Source: Oreochromis niloticus
Taxonomy: Eukaryota > Chordata > Actinopteri > Cichliformes > Cichlidae
Assembly (NCBI RefSeq): GCF_001858045.2
Contig: NC_031978.2
Span: 8,884,981-8,948,980 of the forward strand
DNA: 64,000 bases
Direction: 5' to 3'
The position numbers and the translations under genes were made by a program. Shown one piece after another: positions 49,464 to 62,600 of this stretch (position 1 is its first letter; the number at the start of each line of letters is the position of its first letter). The notes beneath the pieces were generated by a model that saw only the letters and a program-made list of their open reading frames with translations, ran no database searches and was not told where the DNA came from.

Positions 49464-52400
49464 ACTCAAAGAAGTCAAAGGTTTCTGTTTATAAGCATCT
49501 CAAGGGCAACACCCACCAGTAGTTTGTGACGTTTATAAAAAACACCCACTGTTAGAACTGTCAGGACCAAGATGAGGGTCACTGTTTCAAGATAACCCAC
49601 TGTTATATTATTCAGCACCAGCCCTCTTGAAACAGCCCAATGTCCTACAAATTACAAACACATTTGACAATTACCCAACCTCACAATTTTCTCCTGAAAA
49701 ATGAGTTACCATTCTGTCACAAACAGGCAGTTAACATTTGGGTTTCCATAAACTATCATTAAAACTCTCCCCAAACCTTAACAATGTGTTTCAGCATTAT
49801 AACCATGCCTTAAAAATACGGATTTCCATTTATTAAAAATAATAATACTTTATTACTACCTGGATAAGAACATCCTATCTACACCTTGATCCTGACTGTT
49901 TCTTGTGTTTGTGCTGTGAGCATATATGTTTTCTGGGAAGCAGCAAAATAATACATATAAATATTTTATAATGACTATACTGTATTTGTGAAAAGTTATC
50001 AGAAGCCTAATAAATAAAAGTAAAAAAACAAATAGCAATGATTTTTACACATGAAAGACTACATGTCATCTACACTCAGGAAGAGTTAAGCATAAACAGC
50101 GGTGACATCATCTTTGTGGACTAAGTGGCTGTTTTAGGTTGGCCTGTATGTGCATGGGATGTGTACGCATGCCTCATTGAATTTCACATTATGTATTCTA
50201 ATCTGTCCAGAGAATTACAAAGGAAACCTTAGACGGAAGACCTTGAAAAGTTTTGTGACTTTTTTGTGAGCTGGTTCTCTTGAAATGGTTTCAAAGTGCA
50301 GGCAGACACGTTTCTGAGAGAAGGTGCTGATAACTTTGCTGCTTGGTGGTTGTTGTTGGGGGTTTTTTTCTTTTCAGAGGAGCTGTATGGGCTAGCAATA
50401 AGATGCATTTCATATCTGAGAAAATTTCCTTAAAAATGTTGAGTGCTTTACATTTCTGGATGTAGATATGGGAGTAATTTCCACAATAACAGAAAGAAAT
50501 GCTAGAAAGTGTTCAAAGCTCCAGAGGTTTTGTGGTGCAATGGACTCTAAACACTCCCAAATCCATTTCAAGTGACATCAACAAAAAAATCTAAGGGTGT
50601 TACTCCTTCAAGCTGCCAAATTTCTTTCCTCTTTCCCATTATCCCTCCCTTATTCTCTCTGGAAATGTGAAATTAGCTGAAACATGAGGACAATTACAAG
50701 AAGGCCTAGCATAAAGGCTGGGGGACTGGGAAAATAAACTGATCACAGACCCCTGAACAAATCTGGTTTACTTTACAAAGCCTCCTCTGAACTCCTGCCA
50801 ACGTTTCCCCCGTCTAGAAATGTTCTCCCAGAGCAGCTTCGTGTTTACACCTTGAAAATCGCTGCATGATCAAGAGGGAAGAGACTCCGATGCATTCCCT
50901 TCCTTTGTTCTGACAGAGGACGCTTGGCTGCGAATTGTACCTCAAAAGTAACATTAGAAATATCTAATTGGCTAAAAATATGCAAGTAATTCTTTTGAAG
51001 TTTTTTTTACCCCGTTTTTTTTGCTTTTAGAGCTCTCGGCTATTAACATCAAATGTGTGGGAAAACACACCCAGTAAGCTATCGTCTTTGGTGTCTCTTA
51101 CTTAAGAATAGATCATTTTTTTTCAGCACCAAAGATCACCGAGGCATTATATAGCTTTTCTCATTACTGCGTTTTCCAAACAGAGTGCAAGGGGCAGTAG
51201 TGCATGGCTGAATTATTCAGGGATAGTATTCAGGGATAATGGTTGTAGGCCTGATGTGTTATGCTGCACAGCTGTAAGGGGGTCCTGTGAGAGACATCAG
51301 AGGACTGTCGTTCATGTAAACTGAGTTTATAACTGTGACTGCTTTTTGTCAGTACAAAACTAAAGGACTTTATCGTCACTGAAAGAAAACAAACCAAATA
51401 CTTTTAATTGCAGGATTAAGCTCTTTTGGGACACTTAGCATCTAGTGACTGATCTTTAATGAATATGACTTTAGTGGTGACTAATATAGTCCAAAGAAAA
51501 CTGTTATTTCCGTGGGAACTCCCTGTTCTTCTACAGGCATACACAGAATGAATAAAGTGGGAACAACAGCAGCAACACATCAGTTCAGCGACTGATAAAG
51601 TTAGACACCAGAAAAGATGGATAAAAGTGAGTTTCAAAGTGGCTCGCAGGAGCTGTAAGCAACTTAAAGCAACTTAAATAATTATTACTCTATGAAATGC
51701 ATAGTAGGGCATCAGCTGGCAAATGCAGCTGAGGTCTTCTTAACTTCTAAGAGTCTCTATTTACCCAAAAGCTGGAACTGGACTTCTTTATTCCCAACTG
51801 AACCAGGTTAAGTTTTTGAAATATATAAGAGGTTAAATGAATGTTCAAAAGGTAACACAGTTGCTGATACTTTTTCACAATTTGCTGAATCCTTAGACAG
51901 CAGGGTTAAATATTTATTGGCATGATTGCAAATGAAGCTTCAAGGTTCTCAAATGACATACATTTCCACACGTACACACAGAACTATTTAAATAGCCAAA
52001 GAGTCATAAAGTTTAGTGTGCGCATTTATACTCTCATGAGGACAAACCCAATACATTTCAAACACTTGCCTCTCTCTTTATCTTCAGGCCAAAGTGTAAC
52101 TTTTCTACACAAGTTTTCTCATAACATAATAGTCATGCATGCTATTAATCACATAAATTCTCTTGGGAAAGTTAAAATCCAAAAACAAATACTTGCCCTG
52201 ATGAATCTGCTTGCTAAGTGACAAAAATATCACCTGAAAACTAGTTTCTTGGCATATTTTATGACTACATATAATTAGTTTCTCTTGTTATTATCGTGTT
52301 GTTGTTTAAGCTAACCTTTGTTAGCTCTTTGTTATGACTAGGAGACAAAAGGTACTTTGAGGTAGGTTAGCTGGGGTGGCAGCATATGGCTTTGGTCATG

Positions 52401-54430
52401 GTACAAAACCTACAGTGTCTGCCATATGTGAGCGCATTTTGTATGCTCAGCCTATACAGCCTTAGAGCTTAATGGCTATAACAATTATACATACCTCCTC
52501 TGATCTTGTATCACAGAAGACTTGGTTTCACTCCAGCATGATTCAATCAGCTGCAACATGTCTGCCGTCTCTGAAAAGATAAATTATGCCATTACTGTTC
52601 TGAACTGCAGCACTGTGCTCTTGAAAAACTGTAGAGCTACACTGAGCTTTAAAGGAAATGTCACTAATTACCCCGCTTTTGTTTAGGATAATATTGTTAA
52701 GTCATTCATCATTGCAAGGCGTTCTGCTCCAGCTGAAGAATTATGAATAGGCATGTCTTTCGCCTCCTGGCAATATACTTTATATACATGATATTTTGGC
52801 TCCTGTCATATTCCTAACACTGAGGCTTTATTCAACAATCAGTAGTATAAAACACAACTATCCTGAAAAAAAAGAGCATATCAATATATCAGAAAATGTA
52901 CTGTCGGCTGTTTAAACCTGCAGCCAACTATTTCAACCTACTTTCAGCATAACATTTTCTTGGCAGACCTAAGATAACTATTCTTTTAAAATGGAGTTGC
53001 AAAATATAAATTCCAGACAACATCTGACAACAAAGGAAAGTCAGTTTGACAGGGGAGACACGCTTAAATAATACATCAAGTACTTTTTTTTCGTATTGGT
53101 TTTTAAAATTGCTTTAAATTATTGCAGAACCTTGCAGCATTTACTCTTCCTGAAATCTCCACTGTTTCTCGGAGATTTTTCACACCCCTCTCATTTCATT
53201 TTGATGCTAGCGTGTGATGGTGGCACAGCAAGGCATCCCTCACATTTCCAATAAGGTTGGCACAATGTGGCTCTGGACTATTAATATCACACAATGCCAC
53301 GACCACAGTGGTGGCATCTGCCGACTTAGGCCTCCCCCTTTCCTCTACCTCTCCCTCTCGTCTCATCCCCCACTCCTGTCCTTTCTTTTCCTCCCTCTCC
53401 ATCTTGCTCAGATGGACTGTGCAGCCTCGTAGTATGACGCACAGCTTGGTGAAAAGCAGTTGAACCGTTGCCAGAAGCCCCATGCTGTTCTGGCTATTTC
53501 TATCTTTGAAAAGTAAATGAACTGAAATTGCAAAATATGTGCTAACTTCCTTCAAAGTCAGGGCAAATGAGAATCTTAAAACTCATCGGCATTTTTTTTT
53601 TGCACTTTTTAAAGACAAGACAGTATTTTTTTTCTCTCCAGTATCATTACTGTTCATCCTACACAGTTCTGTCTCAAGTAACTGCTTGAGCTCTAAAGCC
53701 ATTTATGAAAGTAATGTTGGATTATATCAGCTTTGGAGAACTAAAATGGACATTACTTACGGGCAAATGTTTGAGATTATGACTATAATATGAACACAAT
53801 GGCATTTACATCAAACAGGATTCCTCTACAAAGGCAATCATCACCAGTGTTTTATGTTTGAGGCAGCACTTCACACTAATCCTTTCTTAGGACTCAGTTG
53901 GCATTTATTATGAGAAACATTTTGGACAACTGTCCGCCCGCTCATGGCGCTGCGTTTCATTAGTTTCACTTGTGCTTTAATTGATCTTTATTTCCCTTGA
54001 TTACGATCATAATTAAACACCAGAAAGCTGTTCAAGCTACCAGCCATCTGCCAGGTTGGATGATGGGCAGCATCAGTGTGGGTATATGGGTACAAGGCCA
54101 CCATGGTGCCCCATCAAATGTGCTATAATAAGGTCAGCTGGATTTAGCTGCAGTGTCCTGCATTTTTCCAAATAATTTGTTAAAAACAACAAAAAAAAAT
54201 TTTAGTTTTAGTTTTTTGCTTTGGAAAAGAAAAGAAGTGAGGAAGAAAGTAAAGTGGATAATTGTAAAGAGACTAAAATAGTAGATTTATTGAGTAAATG
54301 TGATCTGAATGTACTGTTGCTTATCAAACAAAGTGAATCTTTGAACACAGAATATAGTAAGTGGCTGCCGGGCTCTTTGGGACTTCATAATGATTAAAAA
54401 AGAGAGATGAAAAGTAAAAAGGTTCAAATT
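49464..54430. other. Noncoding stretch, no gene seen
   Basis: No frame here has a recognisable domain; the 119-codon minus frame at 53196-53555 opposes a pyrimidine-rich plus strand (53325-53410) and is compositional. Short tandem words occur at about 51214-51239 (attcagggata twice) and 51656-51677 (agcaacttaa twice). Blocks at about 50870-51000, 52620-52760, 53200-53330 and 53925-54170 contain homeodomain- and SOX-like words and look like candidate conserved noncoding elements. Confidence 0.5.
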
Positions 54431-55050
54431 AAGTACGAATACTTTGTTATTGTACTTAAGTAGAATATTTATGCATCTGTCTTTTACTTGAGTATTTATT
54501 TTTCTGACAATTTTTCACTTTTAGTCCCTACATTTTACCTCAAATATCTCTACCTTTTGCTTTTTACATTTTCATAACAGGCTTGTTTAACGCAATTGAG
54601 GGAAATCATTTATTATTTTATATTTACTGTGTGTGCCTTGCCAATATCAATCCCTACTGAACCTAAATGGAGATGACGATAACATATAAAAGCCAACCCA
54701 CTGGTGTATTCATCATTGGTGATGACTTCTGTAGTTAAAAAAGAGGCAAAACAATAAGGGAGCAAATTTGAGAAAACACACAAAATGTGTCTGCAAGATG
54801 AAGATACAGTTCTTAGTGAGAGAAAAGAAAGTTAAAGTGCACCAAGTTTATCCTCAGAGATGGAGAAAGAAGTAAGAAAGAGAGAACGGGACCCTTATTA
54901 TTATATCATATTAATATAACATGAAGTCCAGTTAGCTTTGCACAAAAATGGTTAGTAGAAATGTCCTCCAAAGAGCTACTTTATTTTTATATGTTGAGGG
55001 CATTTCAGAGCTTGTACTTTTCACTTTGACTTTAGTGAAGTTGAAACACT
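54431..55050 (+). repeat. Fish dispersed repeat (hAT-like, non-autonomous?)
   Basis: The left part, aagtacgaatactttgttat then tgtacttaagtagaat and ttttacttgagtatttattt, closely matches a repeat very common in percomorph genomes as I remember it. The middle (tttactgtgtgtgccttgcc, gtattcatcattggtgatga) and the right end (gcttgtacttttcactttga) also fit. It is about 620 bases long, noncoding and diverged. Class and exact ends are not proven from this copy. Confidence 0.65.
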
Positions 55051-58000
55051 AATGTTAACCAGTGTATTTTTTCACAAGTAACTGTAAGCAGCTTACTTCA
55101 GAAGCTGGATGTCGGAGCAGGGAGTGATGTCACCTCCAAGTTGAGCGCATTCCAGTGCTAAAGTCGGAAAAGCAAGAAAAACAGGATTTGTTTTGCTTCT
55201 TAGCAAGGTAGCGCTATTCATGTGTCACCAGCAATACAGCGCAATCCTTGCTTTCATATGCTTAAAAACAACACTGCTGCTTGTTCTCTGTGTATGGTTA
55301 TTTAGACTGCACAAATACACAACAGTGGCTGCGCAGATTACAAGTGTTACAGTTTTGCTACTCTTTGCATGCACTGCCGCCATCTTGGATTGAAAAGTCA
55401 GGGTTTGTGGTGGTGCTCTAACTTTCTGACTTGGATGTCTGACCTGTAGGGGCTTTCCAGTTGAAAATTACTACTGATAACTTGGAAATTCTGAATTTAA
55501 AGGGAACACAACACTAGTTTTAACAATGGGGATCCACTGCCAAGGTATGGCTTCAATTTGGTGGACTCTATCTGAACATCAGCTAGCTGATAACTTTGTT
55601 TAATTTAACTGTAGTGGAGAGCAATACCGAAAGGATCTGATAAGAACTGGGGAGAAGATGAGGTAATGTCATGTGCCCTTACAGGATGCTGAACACCAGT
55701 TTCAACTTGTGCTTTCTACCATACAACTCATGAAAATGCAAGGCTGTGGATCAAAGACATCAATAGTCATCCAGTCAAAAGACCACATTCTCATGATGAA
55801 AACAGATGCTATTAAAAATGTCTACTTTACATTTTGATTTTCTTTGGATTATGTCCTTGCTTTAGATTTGTGTTCATTCCAATTTTTATCGTCGAGACTC
55901 TATGCAGCTCAAATCGAGTTATAAACTTAATCAATCCTTACTCTCCTGCATTGACTCCTTTATGATTAGCCGAGGTCACCATGTTTTATTGACCTGATAA
56001 CCTAAGATTAAAATGGCAGAGTGTATTTGACTTGAAATGGAAGAAATGGGCAGGGCAGAAATATAGAGCTGCACAAATCAGACTCCTCTCAGTAGCTCTT
56101 ACTAGTTAAACACATCATAAACGAGAGATGACGTGAACTAATTTCTTCTGGCGCGTTCTCTGATCCCTTCACTATTGTGAAAAGCAGTCCATAAAGAAAG
56201 CAATATATGAGAGGTGGTGTGTAAATCTGGGCTGAGGTGAAGAGGCAGACCCTGCATGAAGAGTGATGGATGAGGTGGGAATCCTGCCCTTTCTTTCTCT
56301 GTTACCCTCGATCTCTGAGGTCTATTCCATCTCTTTCCACTGGGATGAGGAGAGACATGTATGCATTCTTGACCTCTATAAGGAAACAAGGTGCTGTTGC
56401 CACAGCTGCATGCTGAGCAGGCCCTCGCCTTTCAGAAGCAGCCATTGCTCTGTAGCAGGTTTAGGGAGTTTGTGTCTTGGCCAACATATCCAATGAGGAA
56501 CAGCTTCCTTTCATGGATTGTATACATGAAGAACTGAAGGACAGGGCATATTTCAGCACATGCAATACTCAAATTAGAAAATGAAAAGAAAAAAAGAGTT
56601 TGAAGTTCACTCAAAAAGGATGACATGATACAGACCAAAACACTTTCAGATTTTTAAATACTGAAACAGCCTTTTTTCAGTTACACAATCATAGTTAAGA
56701 AAATGTAAACAGAGAATTTTTTTAAACTAACTTGAAAGTCAAAACAATCTTGAAAAAAAGAAATCAAGTGTAGTGTGAAGTTTGCCTACATGCAACATCA
56801 TCACATGTACCACTCTGTGGTAAGTTGTATAATGTTGTATGGTATTGTCACTGTTTTTAACTGAAAGGTTTCATTTAATATGGGTTAGCAGTCTAATTAA
56901 AGATGCAGTAAGTTAGAAAGAAAATGTAGGTACGGTGTTTCTGATATTAAGCTCATGTGTTTTAACAGTGACTCGCCAAAATGATTTAGACTTTTTGCAG
57001 ACACCCCTGAACAGGTAAGATGAAATATTAATGCCCCTCATTAAGATAATTATGTCCGATTTAAACAAAACAGCAGTAAGTCTTAGGTTCCGAAGATCTT
57101 ACAAGATATGAACTTAATGGAAAACCATTTCTTGACCTTATGCAACATTACCTGTGTAGGTAAAAATGTAAATTATTACAATTTTTGTCCAATTCTTCTT
57201 TTCTGCCTGTGAAATCAACCTGCCTTATAGTGCAACTGAGACACTGGTATAAACTTTATTATCCTTCACTGTTAATGTTGCAGTCCAACAACCTGTTTGA
57301 ACGGGAATTATGTTGAAGAATTTCATGGGATCTATAAGCTGTTTAAGCAAATTACAGTAAGGTAAAATATTTAGATTTCACAGCCATGCTCTGTAAAGAC
57401 AATGAACCCATCATCCACTGTTCTACTGAACTCTGCCACCACTGTGGCCCCCTCAGCATTAACACATATGGCTTTCCTTAGATCATTACTTCCATTAAGT
57501 CATTAAGCCTTGGCCTAAGCAAAGGCTGTTAGTTAGTCACATTAAAGAGTTAACACTTTCCGTCTCCACAACCTGATGGGCTGACATGTCTGCCGTCACA
57601 ACTGACACATGGATCCTTCCCTATAATTAGGAAAATTGCTCTTAACAGGTCCGCTGTTTAGTAATGGTCTCATTTCTTCCATCTTCCAAACTGCAAGAAG
57701 ATGTCCCCATTAACTCTTTGCACCAAGGCTAAACCCCTTCTGTGTCCACTCAACACTGTTTGATCCATCACCACCCACCCCTACACCCCCATCTCACACA
57801 CACACACATACACTCTTCTTCTAATGGTTTTAATGAGCCAACTCATGGCCCTTTCCCCTTACAGATCTTTAACATATTTTTGGAGACCTTTGATCGAACA
57901 GCTATCATTTTAAACTTTTTGGGAGGGAGTTAATACTATATGTGAGGAGGGGAGAGGGCAATTTGGGAAGAATGAAGGATGGTGAGACGATTCGGCGGAG

Positions 58001-59040
58001 AATAACACGCCAAGCTTTCATCTCCCCCCCTTCCAACCAGTACCCAGCACTCCATCCCTTCATCTCACCCCTCCATCCCTTCGCTACCACCACACACCCC
58101 CACTTCTCTGACCAAATTAAATTGAAACCAGATGGAGTAGGGCCTGGACTGTGCGTTGTGTCAGATTGTCATGGAGCATTAACCATGATTTCACATTGAA
58201 ATGGTCTGCAGGCCAGAAAGAAAGCAATGAGAGACGTAGAGAGAAAGATAGAGGGATAGAGGCAGAGAGGAAGGGCTTAAATGATACAGGGATAAGAGAA
58301 GAGCAAGACTGTCAGAGAGAAAGAGTGAAGGAAAGAGAGAAGACTGATGAATATGGTCCTGCTGCCAGCAGATCAATCCCACTGATCGCACAGCTGGCAC
58401 AGGCTGATGATATGAACGCCATATGACATGGAGACAGGCCTGCATCAGGGAGGCCCAGGATGGTGTCATACCTTTACAGATAGGATTAAACATCCTACAT
58501 AAATCTGAATCCAAATCCAATTATCTTGTGATTAAAATTTGCATATCACTCAGAAAGTTAAACTTCAATGGACTAAAGTTTTTCTTTACTTGCTTGCTTT
58601 GCCCTTAGGATGTCTAGTTTACCTGTAGCTGAATCGTGTATCTTTTTTGTTCTACTGATGCCTTGCTGTTGCTTAATCTAGAATGAGTCCAATAAATTCC
58701 CACTGAGAGAAGATTGATGTTGTTGCCAAAAAGCTAGCCACAGCACTGTCCCGGAAAAATACTAGGTACAAAATTGGACACCAAATATGTGGTCTCCAAA
58801 ATATGATTTCAAAGATGCATATTCCAGATTCTGTTTGGAATAATTTCCTTGCTATAACTAAACTTCCATTACATAACATTCAGTTCTTTAACCTGCCAAA
58901 ATGTTAAGTGGCTCTCAAAAGGCACCTAGGCAGAACTGGCTTTGTACCTGCACAAACACAGAAAAAGTGTAAGGTTTTCTGGTTTGTCAAACTAAGAAAA
59001 CAGTGGTTAAAGACTGCAGTGTGACTAAAATTATTGCAAA
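55051..59040. other. Noncoding stretch, no gene seen
   Basis: A possible further dispersed repeat spans about 55085-55510. A pyrimidine-rich/CA patch lies at 57760-57815, a tandem ccctccatcccttc-like duplication at about 58045-58082 and a purine-rich block at 58210-58345. The block at about 57400-57640 is a candidate conserved noncoding element. Open frames are short and without domains. Confidence 0.5.
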
Positions 59041-59688
59041 CATGTGCAGGGAATTTGATGCATTTAAAATGGTTGTCTCAAAGATCGGGATCAGGACTTC
59101 GACCACTCACAGTCAGCTGGCATCTTCAACGTAGCTGGTGCATCAGGATGGTGATAAAACTACAATAAGATGAAATCTCTCTGAATCACTTGGAGGCTGA
59201 AACTGGTCCAGCTGGCAACTGCATCAATCTCTTTATGATAGTATGGCGATTAACTGTGATATATTGGTGAAAATTGCAAATTTGTTACCAACAATAAATA
59301 CAGAAATTCAATATAATATAACAGAATTTGGTTGAATTTAACAAAAATACACCAGTTGCCAACAAGATAAATCGAATCAAAGGGACTTGTTACAGGAAAG
59401 TTGCATTCATGAGACTGGACTGACTCAGATTGACTGAAACAGGTTGGCCGTCTGTCTGCCTTTATAAATTAGATGTCAAACTTTCACCAAACTGACTGAA
59501 AAAAACTGAGATCAGTCCAAGTTGGCCCTCAATTGTTTGGAGACAGGTTTGCAACTGAAAGTGGTCGCCCAGAGGTTCAGGGTGTTAGACGCTCATCACA
59601 ATGCAATCACCGAGCAACCAGCACTTTTGCCTACTGACAAGGAGATCGCCATCCTATTTTTATTCTACTGTAACTGAGTCAATTAGGT
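59041..59688 (+). repeat. Dispersed repeat, copy B of two
   Basis: This is the second copy of the family seen at 27712-28396, in the same orientation. Shared blocks include aaaatggttgtctcaaagat then cgggatcaggacttcgacca (59066-59105), accagttgccaacaag, gactgactcagattgactga, ataaattagatgtcaaactt, ttgtttggagacagg and caatgcaatcaccgagcaac. The copies differ by many substitutions and indels, so the family is old. No coding capacity is seen. Confidence 0.75.
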
Positions 59689-62600
59689 AGCTGTTTTACA
59701 CAGGGCATGCATATGCAACTATAAAAAGTAGAAAATGTATGCAGTCTCTAAAAGAACTGCACCCTAAGACCACACCTCCCTTAATGCAACTCAAGAAAGT
59801 CTTTCACCCTTTTTTAAAGGCTAAATGCCCACAACTTTTAAACCAGCATCTCTGGTTCGTGATTTGTCAAAGCTCCCCTCGACACAGGAACCATTATAAA
59901 ACTAATTTAACAAATTCAGTAGTGCCTCTTTTGTATCTTTTAACAATGAAATCAGGACATATTCCTAATTTCCATAAACCTCCAATCTGCTCTCTTTCTT
60001 GAAACTCTTCCAACAACTACATGAAACTTCACTCTCATTTTCTTCTAACTTTGCCCAACTATTAGATGAGTGTAATACTCTTAACCATAGTGAAACATTC
60101 ATCTTCCATTTGCCACAGAGGGATCAACGCTCCACTTAACCTCTCGAGGGATAGAATTACAAGTTTGACTTCAACCACTGATATCTTCTCATTGCAGGTG
60201 TCATTACCCCAGCTTATAATTGACAGAAGCATTAACATGTCATTAACACATAAGCTTAGACTTATATTTGAACCTTTTAATGAGGCTATCATTCAACATT
60301 AATAGATTAGTTATCATGGATAATGACTGAGGTGTCTTTGCCCGTCCCCACAGGTCGGTGTAAAAAAAACACCTCAGTGTAATGTTTTTGGTTTGGGGGT
60401 GGTTCGGTCCGTCAGGAAATGAGACGGGAGGTCGTTAAGGGCAAACGTACGAAGACAAGACTAGGTACTGTCATCCATACAGAGGTCTTTAGATGTGGGT
60501 AATAACGAATGAAGAAGACTGCACAGTAGGCTAAAGAAAGTTTAATAAAAAGAAAAAAAAAGTCAGTCAATAGTTTTGTCCAAGTGTACAAATAGCCCAG
60601 CCTCATACCTGCTATGATAAAATAGTTGCTAACATGATATTCAAATCAGTTGGCAGTTATTCTACTATGTCTTTAGCCCTTTGATTACCAAAGTGTGGCA
60701 ATACTGAATTTAAGCTGAATTAGAGATAGATGCTTCTGCCCAAATCCTGGCCTTTAGCCTGGACACACTGTTCACCAAAATGGAAAATCATTTGCAATGT
60801 GAATACATATCCAGAGACAAGTTAATATATTAACTTTTTATCTAATAAATTGCAAATGAATAAAGAAGGGTGAAATGTTAAAGCGATATCACCTAGATGT
60901 TAATTCCAAACACGCCGTGGTTTAAAAATCACTCACTGATGTAGCCCTTGAATAAGCAATTGTATTTTATCAGAAGTTTCCAGGCCATTAGCTTATCTGC
61001 TCTCTAACCCTTAAACTACTACCCCCCATGTGGCACATACTAATCACACTTGCTAGAGCCATTCCTTGGTTACATCAGGCTTTGAATTAAAGACTACAAT
61101 TAATCTCCTAGAATGCCTCCTGTCACCTCTGCCACAGCTGATGATTGATTAAAGCTGGCTCTGTTGTGGCAGTGCCTGAACCAGGCTAGAGTTTCACCAA
61201 CAGGAGAAGCTGTGTGAATGGTGAGGTCCTTTCAATGCCGGACTCATGGCTTGTGAGCCTTTGAGGCCTCGCAATCCCCCTTCCCCTAAACTCCTCTGAT
61301 GTGAAAACCAGGTAGCCCTTTACCCCTCCACAGCACTCTTCAGCCTCCTGTCTTTCCTCCTTCACTCCCTTTTCGCAGTCCTAACGGACTTGGTGATGGA
61401 TAGTATTTTACTCCTCAGAAACACATTGTTTTCTTTAGCACAGCAGGGTATTCTATTTGCAAAGGTCTGGTTGGTGAAGTATTGTGGATATCTATCACTG
61501 CAGAGGTGCCTCTGGTAAGCATGTTGCTTCCTTTGAAAGGAGGAGTTGTGTGCAATGGATAGTTGAAGCTGTCAGATCCATATTCTGACACAAGGGTAAA
61601 AAAAAAACAAAAAAACAACCTATGACTAATGCTAGATGTCTATACTAAGGCCAATGTGGGTCAAACAGTAAAGTTTTTAGACTATGATTAAATTGACAAG
61701 ATTTTTATCACACCAAGTTACCAATCACATGTGACAGCGGCTTGTAATGATGATTTTCTTATAAATACATTCACTTAAAGGCTGTGGGTTGAGAACCTGA
61801 GCACTTTATCAACGGTTCTCAGGCAGACCATGAGGCCAGAAACCACAAATATTAGCTTGCTTCAACTAACAGATGAACAAATGAACCAGACCATTGATAA
61901 AAAACAAAACCAACTAATTTCTCATAAGAGACACATTGAGCTACCCTGTCCAGCAGTGAATTTCACACGCTTGCCATTATTCTAAGATGCAGACAATCAT
62001 TATCAGTTGATCAACATGGATTAACTTATAACCTCTTTCATTGGTCCAATGTCACTGTATCTCATGTAATGCAACTCCCCTTTGAGTTTCTCTCAAGTTA
62101 CAATATCACAATTACCCAAATGGATGCTTCCAAAAGAGGGATTACCCACTCTAAATCTCCTTTTAGCACCTCATGTGTAAGTCAAAATGGCGGCATTTCG
62201 TAGATGGTGACAGATGACAACCTTGAACCCATAAGCGCACATCGGGGAGTCAAATCCAACAGTTTGAAAAGAGTCTGTCTCACAGTATTTCCACCACTCC
62301 TTTCACCTCAGGAGAGACTGAACACATATACAGAGGTCCTGAAATGTTTTACATGCTGTCCTCTGAGGGAAACTAGGGGGCATTTGTAACACAGGCATTT
62401 CACCAGAGCGATGATGTACACACCCTGGTCATGTTGAAATAGATTGGAGATGATGTGAAACACAAACAAGACGAGTGACTTGGAGACTGGAGGCCAGAAA
62501 TGTATTTAATAAATAATTAAAGTAGTGTATATCACAGGTCTTTGCCTTTTATCATGTGTTAAAAAATGTTGTGGAATTCAAATATACCGTACACAGGTAT

